From positions 1-62,009 of the forward strand of contig NZ_MLYP01000009.1 of the NCBI RefSeq assembly GCF_001866645.1: DNA of 62,009 nucleotides, given 5' to 3'. The position numbers were made by a program, and so were the translations under genes. Under the pieces are notes generated by a model. That model made no database searches. It had not been told where the DNA came from and saw only the letters and a list, made by a program, of their open reading frames with translations. Shown one piece after another: positions 36,725-45,753 of the stretch (positions are counted from its first letter, which is position 1; every line of letters starts with the position of its first letter). Source of the stretch: Streptomyces colonosanans (GTDB taxonomy: Bacteria > Actinomycetota > Actinomycetes > Streptomycetales > Streptomycetaceae).

Positions 36725-36847
36725 TTCGGCCATGTCACCGGGTTCCTCGGGCGCGTGGGCGAGCACACCACCACATGACGCCTCGCCCCCGTCCCAGCCC
36801 GCGGTGTACTCCGGCGGCCACGGCAAACCCTGGCCGCCGGCCTGGCC

Positions 36848-36898
36848 GACGTAGTCGTACACGGTCTTGTACGGCGGGACGTCATGCGGCAGGTACTC
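36848..36898 (-). mobile_element. Short IS5-type transposase fragment
   Basis: The minus strand reads EYLPHDVPPYKTVYDYV, which resembles the WRxLPHDFPPxxTVYxYF block of IS5-group transposases. Only about 17 codons fit. The surrounding 36725-36930 has no other recognisable content. Confidence 0.4.
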
Positions 36899-36939
36899 CC
36901 CCGGCCTGACAGCACCGAGGGTCCCACGGCGTCGAGAAG

Positions 36940-37445
36940 TCGTTGACCGCAACCGCGACATCGACACCGGCCCCGACCTGCTGGGCGCCGCGCTGACCGG
37001 CAGCACGAACCGAAACCCCGAGGAGACCAGCGCGGCGGTCTGCCACACCATGCTGTCCCCGCAACCAAGCGACGACATCGCCCTGCTGGTCGCCCGCACC
37101 CGCCTGCAACCCCCGAACAGGTCGCCGACTGGGACGTGCCGTCCGACCCTGCGACTGTTTCCCCGGTCCGCGCCTCATGCACCGCCAACTCGTGGCGTGG
37201 GGCTGCAGGAGCCGGGTTTCACCGCCGAGTTGATCCTCAGCGAGCTGGTCACCGACGCCGTCCGCTACGGTTCCGCGCCGGTACGGGTCCGGATCCTGCG
37301 CGACCGCAGCCTTGTCTGCGAAGTTTCCGACGGCAGCAGCGCCTCCCCCACCTGCGCCGCGCCAAGACCACCGACGAGGGTTATGGGTTACCTGTTGACA
37401 TCCGCGTCGGCGATGCCGCAACTTGGACTGACGAACAGTCGGTTG
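36940..37445 (+). pseudogene. Frameshifted 3' part of a SpoIIE-type phosphatase/ATPase-domain gene
   Basis: Pieces in different plus frames match the end of the phosphatase at 53923-56784. They are DRNRDIDTGPDLLGAAL and PSDDIALLVARTRL (phosphatase end), EQVADWDVPSDPATVSPVRA in the next frame, FTAELILSELVTDAVRYGSA and CEVSDGSSAS (HATPase), and LRRAKTTDEGYGL with TWTDEQSV. At least three frameshifts and a deletion make it non-functional. It is diverged, so it is an old relative and not a fresh duplicate. Confidence 0.8.
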
Positions 37446-37450
37446 ATAAA

Positions 37451-37466
37451 CCAACCAGATGGTCGG
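37451..37466. promoter_or_regulatory. Candidate TetR operator ahead of the acyl-CoA island
   Basis: CCAACCA and TGGTCGG are separated by GA, an inverted repeat with one mismatch, 78 bases before the first gene. It resembles sites of TetR regulators in acyl-CoA catabolic clusters. The likely partner is the TetR at 39475. Confidence 0.4.
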
Positions 37467-37544
37467 CCCGTCAGATCCGCTTGCATCTGAGGCGGTTGCC
37501 TCTGACGCGTGTCGCGCCCGTACTCTCCTGACGGAGGGCATTTC

Positions 37545-38276
37545 GTGCGAAAGCTGCGCAAGGTTCTCGTCGCAAACCGGAGTGAGATCGCCGTCCGGGT
37601 GATTCGCACCGCGAAGGAAGTCGGACTCGGCAGCGTCGCCGTGTATGCCGTCCCCGATCAGAACACGCCGTTCGTCCGGCTCGCCGATGATGCCTTCGCC
37701 CTGGGCGGCACCACCGCCTGGGTGGTTGCGTCCCAGCCGAAATACCTCGGCGGTGTCCTGGATGCGCAGACCGCGGTCAAGTGCTCGCGCTTCGTGGCCT
37801 TTTGCGGCCGGTTCGGACTGCCCGTGCTGACCTTCCTCGACGTGCCCGGGTTCATGCCCGGGTCGGTCGAGGAGCGCAAGGCACTGATCACCCATGGCGC
37901 CGGGATGCTGGCAGCGTATGTCGAGGCCGCGGTGCCCAAGCTGACAGTGGTCGTCCGCAAGGCCTACGGCGGGTCCTACATCGCGATGGGCTCGCAGTCG
38001 TTGGGGGCGGACCGTACCTGGGCATGGACTTCGGCCGAACTCGCGGTCATGGGGCCGGAGGCCGCCGTCGGGTTGCTGCACCGACGTGAGCTTGCCGCGG
38101 CCGCGGATCCGGCTCTCACCCGGCGGGAGTTGGCCGCGGAGTACCGCGAGACCGTCACCCGTCCGTTCCTGGCCGCCGAGGCCGGGATCATCGACGAGGT
38201 CATCCTGCCTGAGGAATCGCGCGAGCGGATGGTCGCCGCGCTCCGCCTGCTGATGTCGAGGGAGTCGCGCTCATGA
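37545..38276 (+). CDS. Chimeric remnant: biotin carboxylase N-terminus joined to carboxyltransferase C-domain
   Basis: This 243-residue frame joins two subunits of an acyl-CoA carboxylase. Residues 1-50 ([29 protein letters not shown]) are the start of the biotin carboxylase subunit. From residue 52 on ([46 protein letters not shown]) it is the C-terminal half of the carboxyltransferase subunit, ending with the usual tail. The ATP-grasp domain, the biotin carrier and the acyl-CoA half are all missing, so carboxylase activity is not expected. An in-frame deletion between neighbouring subunit genes is the simplest origin. It has a good ribosome binding site (GGAGGG) before GTG 37545 and overlaps the thiolase by four bases. 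Confidence 0.78.
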   Translation: MRKLRKVLVANRSEIAVRVIRTAKEVGLGSVAVYAVPDQNTPFVRLADDAFALGGTTAWVVASQPKYLGGVLDAQTAVKCSRFVAFCGRFGLPVLTFLDVPGFMPGSVEERKALITHGAGMLAAYVEAAVPKLTVVVRKAYGGSYIAMGSQSLGADRTWAWTSAELAVMGPEAAVGLLHRRELAAAADPALTRRELAAEYRETVTRPFLAAEAGIIDEVILPEESRERMVAALRLLMSRESRS

Positions 38277-39463
38277 ATGAGGTGTACCTGGTGGACGGCC
38301 TTCGGTCGCCGATCGGCCGCTTCGGGGGGGCACTGGCCCCGCTGCGCGCCACCGAGATCGCCACACCGGTGGTCACCGGGCTCCTCGCCCGAACCGGCCT
38401 GCCGGCGACCGAAGTGGAACAGGTGATCGCCGGCTTGGTGCTCCAGGACATGACCGAGTCGAATCCTGCCCGGATCGTGGGGCAGCGGGTCGGGGTTCCT
38501 GATGCTGCGCCGGCGTTCACCCTGAACATGCAGTGCGCGTCGGGCATGGCGGCGCTCGTCATGGCGGCACGTCAGGTGGCGCTCGGCTCGGTGGGCTGCG
38601 TACTCGCGGTGGGGATGGAGTCGATGAGCAACGCGCCCTACACGGTGCAGGGCGCCCGATGGGGGCTTCGGCTGGGACACGGCCGGTTCACCGACTCCCT
38701 CGAGGAGTGCAAGCTGGCCGGCTCCGGCATGTGGGGCGATCCCCAGACCATGATCGATGTCGCGGAGCGCCACGCCCGGGTGGACGGCGTGTCGCGGCGT
38801 GAGATGGACGAGTACGCCGTGGTCTCCCACCAGCGGGCGATCGCGGCGATGGAAGCCGGCCGGTTCGAGGATGAAACGGTGCCTGTCACGGTGCCCCACC
38901 GCGGCGGCCCGGTGGTTGTCGCTCGCGACGAGAACCCACGTGCCGATGTCTCGGCGGAGCGGCTGGCGGCCATGACGCCGGTGCGGGAGGGCGGCACCAT
39001 CACCCCGGGCAATGCCTCCGCGCACAACGACGCCGCGGCGGCAGCGCTGGTCTGCGACGCGGCGACCGTCGCCCGGCTCGGGCTGGAACCGATCGCGCGG
39101 ATCGTCGTGCCCGGCACCGCCATGGTCGGATGCGATCCGCAGCTGATGGGCTACAGCTGCGTGCTGGCCGCCGAGTCCGCTCTGGCGGGCGCCGAGCTGA
39201 GCCAGGACGACGTCGACCTCATCGAGTGCAACGAGGGCTTCGCGGTACAGATGGTGGCCTGCGAGCGCAAGGCCAAGTGGCCGCGCGAACGACTCAACGT
39301 CGACGGCGGCAGCGTGGGCCTCGGCCACCCGGTCGGCATGTCGGGCCTGCGGATCGTGATCCACCTTGCCAAGGCGCTGCGGCAGCGCGACCTGCGGTAC
39401 GGGCTGGCCACCGTCCCGGCCGGCAGCGGGCTCGGCACCGCCGTCGTGCTCGAGCGGGCCTGA
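38273..39463 (+). CDS. Thiolase-family protein lacking the second catalytic cysteine
   Basis: A 396-residue thiolase fold protein. The acyl-accepting cysteine is in NMQCASG (C88), NEGF takes the place of NEAF, and the histidine is in GHPVGMSG (H352). The second cysteine, in CxGGGxG near the C-terminus of classical thiolases, is missing: the site reads VPAGSGLG. So it may be a non-classical thiolase or act on an unusual acyl-CoA. It is placed to make the final cleavage in the island's pathway. ATGA overlap with the chimeric gene ahead. Confidence 0.85.
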   Translation: MNEVYLVDGLRSPIGRFGGALAPLRATEIATPVVTGLLARTGLPATEVEQVIAGLVLQDMTESNPARIVGQRVGVPDAAPAFTLNMQCASGMAALVMAARQVALGSVGCVLAVGMESMSNAPYTVQGARWGLRLGHGRFTDSLEECKLAGSGMWGDPQTMIDVAERHARVDGVSRREMDEYAVVSHQRAIAAMEAGRFEDETVPVTVPHRGGPVVVARDENPRADVSAERLAAMTPVREGGTITPGNASAHNDAAAAALVCDAATVARLGLEPIARIVVPGTAMVGCDPQLMGYSCVLAAESALAGAELSQDDVDLIECNEGFAVQMVACERKAKWPRERLNVDGGSVGLGHPVGMSGLRIVIHLAKALRQRDLRYGLATVPAGSGLGTAVVLERA

Positions 39464-39474
39464 GGCAGGCGGCG

Positions 39475-40296
39475 ATGACATCTCGACCTCAAGCTGCCGG
39501 ACGCGGGCTGACCCGCGAGTCGCTCCTCGCGACGGCCGCACAGTTGTTCGCACGCAAGGGCTATCGAGCCACCACGCTGGAGGACATCGCCGGCGAGCTG
39601 GGACTGAAGAAGGCGTCCCTGTACCACTACATCCGCTCGAAGGACGAGTTGCTCGCGGACATCTACCAGCAGATCTTCGATCGGATCGAGGCTGCGGTCG
39701 CACCGCTCGCGGCCTTGGACCTGCCGGTGGACGAGCGGCTGCGCCGAATGGTGCACGCCCACATCGCGGTCGTCACGGCCGAGCTCCCGAGTCTGTCGGT
39801 GGCGTTCTCCGAGGAATCCGAGCTGCCAACCGAGCTGCAGCGCGGGATCCGGCACCGCAAGCGGGCCCATGAGGCGCTTTTCGAGAAGGTGATCGCGGAG
39901 GGGCAGCGGCAGGGCGTGTTCCGCCCCGGCTCGGTGCGGCTGATGGTGTTGGCGCTGCTGGGGATGTGCAACTGGATCTACAAGTGGCACCGGCCGGACG
40001 CCGCCGATCCCGGCGCCGTGGAGGAGATCGCCGCGGAGTTCGCCCTGATCCTGGAATCGGGGATCCGACCTGGCGAGCGCCGCAGCGGGGCCCACCCCCG
40101 TTTCTCCAACCTCGACGAGGCGTTCGAACCGGCTGATCAGTCGGTGAAGCGGGTGCGCGCCGAACTCGAACGGCTCGAGGCCGAGCTCAGCGAGACGCGT
40201 GAACGGCTGCGGGACGGGCTTGCCGGCGGGGTCGGACTCCGTTCCATCGAGGGCCTGGCCGACCCCGCCCCACGGAGGGAGCGAGGGCGAAGCTGA
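39475..40296 (+). CDS. TetR-family regulator inside the acyl-CoA island
   Basis: A 273-residue TetR protein. Residues 13-60 are the DNA-binding domain (LLATAAQLFARKGYRATTLE, LGLKKASLYHYIRSKDELL) and the middle is the ligand domain of the fatty-acid type. The C-terminus adds a short charged coiled coil (VKRVRAELERLEAELSETR), longer than in most relatives. It is co-transcribed with the pathway genes (11 bases after the thiolase, TGATG overlap with the ligase), so it likely senses an acyl-CoA of the pathway. Confidence 0.9.
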   Translation: MTSRPQAAGRGLTRESLLATAAQLFARKGYRATTLEDIAGELGLKKASLYHYIRSKDELLADIYQQIFDRIEAAVAPLAALDLPVDERLRRMVHAHIAVVTAELPSLSVAFSEESELPTELQRGIRHRKRAHEALFEKVIAEGQRQGVFRPGSVRLMVLALLGMCNWIYKWHRPDAADPGAVEEIAAEFALILESGIRPGERRSGAHPRFSNLDEAFEPADQSVKRVRAELERLEAELSETRERLRDGLAGGVGLRSIEGLADPAPRRERGRS

Positions 40297-41894
40297 TGGT
40301 CGACAACCTGACGATAGGTCATGTCATCCGGCGGGCTGCCGCGCAGTACCCGCAACGCAGGGCGGTCATCTACGAGGGCCGCACCTATACCTATGCCGAG
40401 TACAACCGGAGGGTCAACCGGGCGGCCCATGCGCTGACCGGGCTGGGAATCGGCTTCGGCGACCACGTCGCGATCCTGGGCCGCAACTCGGTGGAGTACC
40501 TGGAGTTGTGTCACTCCTCCGCGAAGATCGGAGCGGTCTTCGGAACCGTCAACTGGCGACTGGCTCCGAAGGAGATCTCCTTCATCGTCACCGACAGCGA
40601 TTCCAAGGTGCTGGTGATCGAGGCCGGATTCCAGGACACGGTGGCCTCGGTCATCGATGATCTGGCCGGCGTCACACTGGTGGTCTTCGACGGAGCCGTG
40701 ACCCTTCCCGGAGCCCTGTCCTACGAGGACCTGGTCGCGGTGTCCTCCGATGCCGAGCCGAAGGCCGAGTTGGACAGCAGCGACGAGGCGTTGATCATGT
40801 ACACCTCGGGCACGACGGGGCTGCCCAAGGGCGCCGTACTGACTCACGGCAACATCTGCTGGGACGCCATCAGCTACCTGACCTATGCCCCGCCGATGCC
40901 GTACGACTGCCTGCTCGTCGGCATGCCGATGAACCATGTCAGCGGGCTGCACATCCAGACCACGTCGTTCCTGATCCGCGGGTTGCCGCTGGTGATCATG
41001 CGGCAGTGGGACCCGGCCGACGCCTGCCGGCTGATCGAGCAGCACCGGGTGACCGTGGCAACCATCTTGGTCACCCCGCTGCAGCAACTGCTGGAACTGC
41101 CGGAGCTGTGCAGCCACGACCTGAGCTCACTGCGCCTGGTGCTCAGTGCGGCCGCAAAGTACACCCGCGACCTGCCGATCAACGCCATGCACGCGTTGTC
41201 GCTCGAGCGATTCCTGTTCGCCTACGGGCTCACCGAGGCCGCTCCCCTGGTCACCATCACGGAGTTCTCCGGGGAGGCGCTGGCCAGGGAGAACACTCTC
41301 GGATTCCCTCTCTGGTACAACGACGTGCGCATTGTCGACGAACTGGACCAGGACGTACCGGACGGCCGGATCGGCGAATTGATCGTCCGCGGCCCCAACG
41401 TCTTCAAGGGCTACTACAAGCGTCCGGAGGCCAACGCCGAGGTCCTGCGCAGAGGCTGGCTGCACACCGGCGACCTCGCCTACTACAGCGACAACCACCT
41501 CTTCTTCGTCGACCGCAAGAAGGACATGATCAAGAGCGGCGGGGAGAACGTCTACTCGCTCGAAGTGGAGATGGGCTTGCTCGCGGCCAACCCGCAGCTC
41601 GCCGAGGTGTCGGTGATCGGGGTGCCCGACGACCGCTGGGGCGAGGCGGTCAATGCCGTGGTCGTGCTGCGCCCCGGGAGCAGGCTGACCGCCGAACAGC
41701 TCATCGCGAACGCCCGCTCGCACCTGGCCGGCTACAAGCTGCCCAAGCGCGTCCACTTCGTCGACGAGCTGCCCAAGAACGTGTCCGGGAAGGTGGTGAA
41801 GACCCGGCTGCGGGACCTGGTCGCCACCGGGCGGGCGGAGCCGGCGGCCTCACCGGCCGCAGGCGCGCCGTTGGAGGACGCCGGCCGTGGCTGA
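40296..41894 (+). CDS. Acyl-CoA ligase (AMP-binding)
   Basis: A 532-residue AMP-forming ligase. The P-loop is YTSGTTGLPKGAVLTHGN (about 167-184), followed by YGLTEAAP, GWLHTGDLAYY, DRKKDMIKSGGENVYSLEVE and the C-terminal lysine in LPKNVSGKVVK. It would activate the free acid to its CoA thioester and feed the mutase and beta-oxidation enzymes downstream. The acid is unknown. It overlaps the regulator (TGATG) and the hydratase. Confidence 0.93.
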   Translation: MVDNLTIGHVIRRAAAQYPQRRAVIYEGRTYTYAEYNRRVNRAAHALTGLGIGFGDHVAILGRNSVEYLELCHSSAKIGAVFGTVNWRLAPKEISFIVTDSDSKVLVIEAGFQDTVASVIDDLAGVTLVVFDGAVTLPGALSYEDLVAVSSDAEPKAELDSSDEALIMYTSGTTGLPKGAVLTHGNICWDAISYLTYAPPMPYDCLLVGMPMNHVSGLHIQTTSFLIRGLPLVIMRQWDPADACRLIEQHRVTVATILVTPLQQLLELPELCSHDLSSLRLVLSAAAKYTRDLPINAMHALSLERFLFAYGLTEAAPLVTITEFSGEALARENTLGFPLWYNDVRIVDELDQDVPDGRIGELIVRGPNVFKGYYKRPEANAEVLRRGWLHTGDLAYYSDNHLFFVDRKKDMIKSGGENVYSLEVEMGLLAANPQLAEVSVIGVPDDRWGEAVNAVVVLRPGSRLTAEQLIANARSHLAGYKLPKRVHFVDELPKNVSGKVVKTRLRDLVATGRAEPAASPAAGAPLEDAGRG

Positions 41895-42666
41895 CGAGGT
41901 ACTGCTTCGGGAACGTCGCGGACGGGTGATGCTGCTGAGGCTGAACCGGCCGGACCGGCTGAACGCGATGAACGAGGAACTGCTCGAGGCACTGCACGCG
42001 GGCCTGGCCGAGGTCGCCGCCGACCCGGACGCGGACGCACTGGTGGTGACCGGGTCCGGGCGGGCGTTCAGCGCCGGGGGCGATGTGGACACCTTGACCA
42101 GGTGGCAGGGCCTGGTCTCCGCGGAGCGCCGGGTCCGGTTCCAGCGGGCGGCCGAACTGGCGATGCGTCTTGCCGAGCTGCCGCTTCCGGTCGTGGCCGC
42201 GGTCAACGGCGCGGCCGCCGGTGCCGGGCTCGACCTGGCTCTGGGTGCCGACCTGTGCCTGGCCGGCCGCTCGGCGTCGTTCGGCTCCGGTTTTGTGGCA
42301 ATGGGCCTGGTGCCGGACATGGGAGGCAGCTGGCTGCTGCCGCGAGTGGTGGGGCTCTCGCGAGCCCGTCGGCTTGTCCTGGGTGCCGAACGCATCGATG
42401 CCGAGACCGCCCGCGAGTGGGGGATGGTCGCCCGAGTCGTCGCGGACGACGAGCTGGAGGCAACCGCGCTCGAGGCGGCGACGGGAATGGCGGCGGCAGC
42501 GGCGCGGCCGGCCTACACAGAGGCGAAGCGGGCGCTGTTGGACGGAGCCCGCTCGTTCGCCGACGCGCTGCAGTTGGGCGCCAGCACGCAGAGCTTCCTG
42601 ATGGATACGGCCGAACATCGGCGCCGCACCGAGCAGTTCCGGGCGCGCGCCGATGGGAGAGGGTGA
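41887..42666 (+). CDS. Enoyl-CoA hydratase/isomerase family protein
   Basis: A 259-residue crotonase. NRPDRLNAMNEELL, the oxyanion loop GRAFSAGGDVD (about 58-68), and AAVNGAAAGAGLDLALGADL with its second oxyanion Gly are present. At the catalytic positions I see GSGFVAMGLVPDMGGSW, where a Glu of classical hydratases is not obvious (Asp in PDMG occupies the second site), so isomerase or other activity is possible. It starts at GTG 41887, overlapping the ligase. Confidence 0.88.
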   Translation: MADEVLLRERRGRVMLLRLNRPDRLNAMNEELLEALHAGLAEVAADPDADALVVTGSGRAFSAGGDVDTLTRWQGLVSAERRVRFQRAAELAMRLAELPLPVVAAVNGAAAGAGLDLALGADLCLAGRSASFGSGFVAMGLVPDMGGSWLLPRVVGLSRARRLVLGAERIDAETAREWGMVARVVADDELEATALEAATGMAAAAARPAYTEAKRALLDGARSFADALQLGASTQSFLMDTAEHRRRTEQFRARADGRG

Positions 42667-42667
42667 C

Positions 42668-44389
42668 ATGTTCGACGAGGAGACGCTGTCCGCGTCCCAA
42701 CAGGCAAAGGCGCGATGGCAGGCGGACTACGAGCGGATCGCGAAGCGCTTCGCCGACCAGGCACCAACCCAGGCCTTAAACCCGCAATCGCACTCGGGGC
42801 TGCCGATCAAGAACTGCTACTTCCCGCACGACGTCCCGGACTCCACGCGTCCGGAGGCGCCGGGCTCCTACCCCTACACTCGGGGAAACCTGGCCACCCA
42901 GTACCAGTTCATGAACTGGGCGAACCAGCCGGTGATCGGATACGGGCTGCCCGAGGACACCCGCAGCCGCATGGATCTGCTCGCCGAACAGGGCATGGTC
43001 GGCTACTTCGGCAGCAGGTTCTACAACCTGGTCTACGACTTGGTCTCCCACGAAGGGCTGGACCCGGACCACCCCGCGGCCCGCGGGCGCATCGGCCAGT
43101 GCGGAATGGCCGTCTACTCGGCCGCAGACATGGCCCGGCTGTTCGACGGCCTCGATCTCCGCAAGATCAACGTCGTGCACATCACCTACTACCAGGTGAT
43201 CGCCGCACTGGCCCAGTACATCGCCTACGCCGAACGGCAGGGTGTCGCACCCGCAGAGCTCCGCGGCAACACGATGAACTGGTATCACCAGTCGGCCTAC
43301 GTCGGCATGAGCGCCTTCCCGCCGGAGCAGGGGCTCAAGCTCGCCGTCGAGCTCATCTCGTACTGCAGCAAGCACATGCCGAAGTGGAACACCACCAACT
43401 TCTTCGGTTACGGCGTTGAGGAGGCCGGCGGCACCGCCGTGCAGGAGATCGGCCTGATGCTGGCGTTCGGCATCGAGCTGGTCCGCGCCTGCCAGCAGGC
43501 GGGGTTGCGGCCCGATGACGTGCTGCCCCGCTTCGGCTTCCAGTTCGCGCAGGCCAACGACTTCTTCGAAGAAGTGTGCAAGATCCGCGCGATGCGCCGG
43601 ATCTGGGCCACCACCATGAAGGACCGGTTCGGCGTCACCGACCCGCGTTCGATGCACGTGCGGATCCACACCCACACCTCGGGCGCGGTGCTCACCGCTC
43701 AGCAGCCCCTGGTCAATCTGATCCGAACCACGCTGCACGCGTTCGGCGCCGCCATGGCCGGCACCCAGGCCATGGAGGTCTCGGCGTACGACGAGGCCCT
43801 GGCCATCCCCACGGGGGACGCCGCGACCCTGGCCCTGCGGGTGCAGCAGGTCATCCAGGAGGAGACCAACATCACGGCCGTGAGCGACCCGCTGGCCGGC
43901 TCCTACTACGTGGAGGCGCTCACCGATCAGCTCGCTGATGCCGCTCTCAACCTGGTCGCCGACATCGAGGCCCAGGGCGGCTATGTGCGGGCCCAGCGCA
44001 ACGGCTGGATCCGCTCGATCGTCGAAGAGTCCTCCGAGCGCTGGCGAGAACTGGTCGATTCCGGGCAGCGGCGCATCGTCGGGCTCAACTGCTACACCGC
44101 AGGAGAGGAGCCGGAACCGCAGCTGTTCAAGGTCGACTCCGAGGTCGAGCGGATCGCCGTGGAACGGGTGCGCCGGCTGCGGGACGAGCGCGACGCGGCC
44201 GCCTTCGACCGCGCCATGGAGTCCCTCGAGCTGGCCGCCAAGGAATTCGCCGCCAGCAGGATGGACCAGCTCGGCGACGACAAGCTCCTGCCGGCCGCGA
44301 TCGACGCGGCCCGGGCCGACGCGACCACCGGCGAGATCATGGGGGTGCTCAAACGCCACCTCGGCTGGGGTCCCCCGCACGAGTCCTGA
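42668..44389 (+). CDS. B12-dependent acyl-CoA mutase, large subunit, divergent type
   Basis: A 573-residue catalytic subunit of the methylmalonyl-CoA mutase family without the B12 domain, which is encoded by the next gene as in isobutyryl- and 2-hydroxyisobutyryl-CoA mutases. YPYTRGN (about 68) and SKHMPKWN (about 234) anchor the alignment. Active-site positions are unusual. The tyrosine of methylmalonyl-CoA mutase is kept (TQYQF, Y79). The GYHxxEAG histidine is Gly (GYGVEEAGG, about 249), the substrate arginine region reads YVGMSAFPP, and FDLPTHRGYDSD is replaced by YDLVSHEGLDPD. I cannot name the substrate. ATG 42668 follows GGAGAGGG. Confidence 0.88.
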   Translation: MFDEETLSASQQAKARWQADYERIAKRFADQAPTQALNPQSHSGLPIKNCYFPHDVPDSTRPEAPGSYPYTRGNLATQYQFMNWANQPVIGYGLPEDTRSRMDLLAEQGMVGYFGSRFYNLVYDLVSHEGLDPDHPAARGRIGQCGMAVYSAADMARLFDGLDLRKINVVHITYYQVIAALAQYIAYAERQGVAPAELRGNTMNWYHQSAYVGMSAFPPEQGLKLAVELISYCSKHMPKWNTTNFFGYGVEEAGGTAVQEIGLMLAFGIELVRACQQAGLRPDDVLPRFGFQFAQANDFFEEVCKIRAMRRIWATTMKDRFGVTDPRSMHVRIHTHTSGAVLTAQQPLVNLIRTTLHAFGAAMAGTQAMEVSAYDEALAIPTGDAATLALRVQQVIQEETNITAVSDPLAGSYYVEALTDQLADAALNLVADIEAQGGYVRAQRNGWIRSIVEESSERWRELVDSGQRRIVGLNCYTAGEEPEPQLFKVDSEVERIAVERVRRLRDERDAAAFDRAMESLELAAKEFAASRMDQLGDDKLLPAAIDAARADATTGEIMGVLKRHLGWGPPHES

Positions 44390-44404
44390 CGAGAGGGGAC
44401 ACCC

Positions 44405-44809
44405 ATGGCGAACAGAATCAAGGTCCTGCTCACCAAGCCCACCCATGACGCGCACGATCGAGGAGCCCGCTACCTCGCGCGCAAGTTCCGCGATGCCGGG
44501 TTCGAGGTGGTGTTCACCAACTTCCTTGTCGCCGAGGAGATCATCGCGACCGCGTTGCAGGAGGACGTGGACGTGATCGGCGTGTCCAGCTCCGCCGGCG
44601 GGCACATGCCGGTCTTCGAAGAGCTGATGTCCGGGCTGGCGGCCGCTTCGGTCGACGATGTGCTGGTGATCGGGGGTGGCATCATCCCCGACGTCGACGC
44701 CCGGGTACTCGCCGGACTGGGGGTACCTGCAGTGTTCGGTCCGGGAGCGTCGGCCGAGTCGGCGGTCGAGTTCATCAAGGAGCACGTTCGGCAACGCAGC
44801 GCGGTGTGA
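44405..44809 (+). CDS. B12-binding small subunit of the acyl-CoA mutase
   Basis: A 134-residue cobalamin-binding domain. DAHDRG (D15, H17, G20) is the base-off motif whose histidine ligates cobalt, with the conserved Lys just before it (K11), then GVSSSAGGH and VIGGGIIPD for the nucleotide tail. It starts 15 bases after the large subunit with GAGAGGGG ahead and completes the enzyme. Confidence 0.95.
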   Translation: MANRIKVLLTKPTHDAHDRGARYLARKFRDAGFEVVFTNFLVAEEIIATALQEDVDVIGVSSSAGGHMPVFEELMSGLAAASVDDVLVIGGGIIPDVDARVLAGLGVPAVFGPGASAESAVEFIKEHVRQRSAV

Positions 44810-44845
44810 GCCGGTCCGGTCCGGCCCGGCGGAGAGGATTCCCCT

Positions 44846-45751
44846 GTGAAGAGAGTTGCGATCCTGGGCGGTGGTGGCCTCATGGGCCACGGCATGGCAC
44901 TGGCCTGTCTGCGCAGTCCGGGAACCGAGGTTGTGCTGCTGTCCCGGCGTCAGGAGTCGCTCGACCACGGTGCCCAGCTGGTGCGCAGCGGCCCGTTCGG
45001 CATCGAGCGCGGCGTGGAGCGCGGCAAGATCACCCGCGAGCAGGCCGACGACATGCTGTCCCGGCTGCGGCTCACCCTGGACTACGAAGAGGGCCTGGCC
45101 GACGTGGATCTGGTCTTCGAAACCGTCCCCGAGGTCCTGGCCGCCAAGCAGAAGGTGCTCGCCCAAGCCGAGCAGGTGGCCCCGCCCGCCGCCGTCTTCG
45201 CCAGCGGCACCTCATCGATCATGATCTCCGAACTGGCCGGCACGCTGAACGATCCCGGCCGACTGGTCGGCACGCACTGGTTCTACCCGGCCAATGTGAT
45301 GCCGCTGATCGAGCTGGCCCGTGGCGAGCTCAGCCACGACGATGCCGTCCGACGAGTAACCAGGTTCCTGCGCACGATCGGCAAGAAGCCGGTGGTGGTC
45401 GGCGACGCGCCGGGCTTCTTCATGACCCGGTTCATCAACCTCTACATCGCCGAAGCCATCCGGCTCGTGGAGCTCGGGGTGGCTGGTCCCGCCGAGATCG
45501 ACGAGATGGTGAAGACCGGTCTCGGCTGGCCGATGGGGGTCTTCGAGCTGTTGGACGACACGGCCAGCTTCGACTCCTGGTACCACGCCCAGGAGTATCT
45601 GCACGAGACGTGCGGGGACCGGTACGCCGTGCCGCCATTGGCCCGGAAGGTGTTCCGGGCCGGATACCGGGGTGCACCGGCGCTCAAGCCCGGCAGTCGC
45701 GGCGGCTGGTACGAGTTCCTCGGCGCGCGCCGACCGGGCGGGGAGAGCTGA
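44846..45751 (+). CDS. 3-Hydroxyacyl-CoA dehydrogenase
   Basis: A 301-residue NAD-dependent dehydrogenase. The Rossmann motif is ILGGGGLMGHGMA (residues 6-18). The catalytic His is in GTHWFYPANVMPLIE (HxFxPA), with Glu later, and VVGDAPGFFMTR leads into the C-terminal domain. It has the length of the short FadB-type enzymes. It starts at GTG 44846 after GGAGAGG. It would oxidise the 3-hydroxyacyl-CoA made after the mutase and hydratase steps. Confidence 0.92.
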   Translation: MKRVAILGGGGLMGHGMALACLRSPGTEVVLLSRRQESLDHGAQLVRSGPFGIERGVERGKITREQADDMLSRLRLTLDYEEGLADVDLVFETVPEVLAAKQKVLAQAEQVAPPAAVFASGTSSIMISELAGTLNDPGRLVGTHWFYPANVMPLIELARGELSHDDAVRRVTRFLRTIGKKPVVVGDAPGFFMTRFINLYIAEAIRLVELGVAGPAEIDEMVKTGLGWPMGVFELLDDTASFDSWYHAQEYLHETCGDRYAVPPLARKVFRAGYRGAPALKPGSRGGWYEFLGARRPGGES

Positions 45752-45753
45752 CG

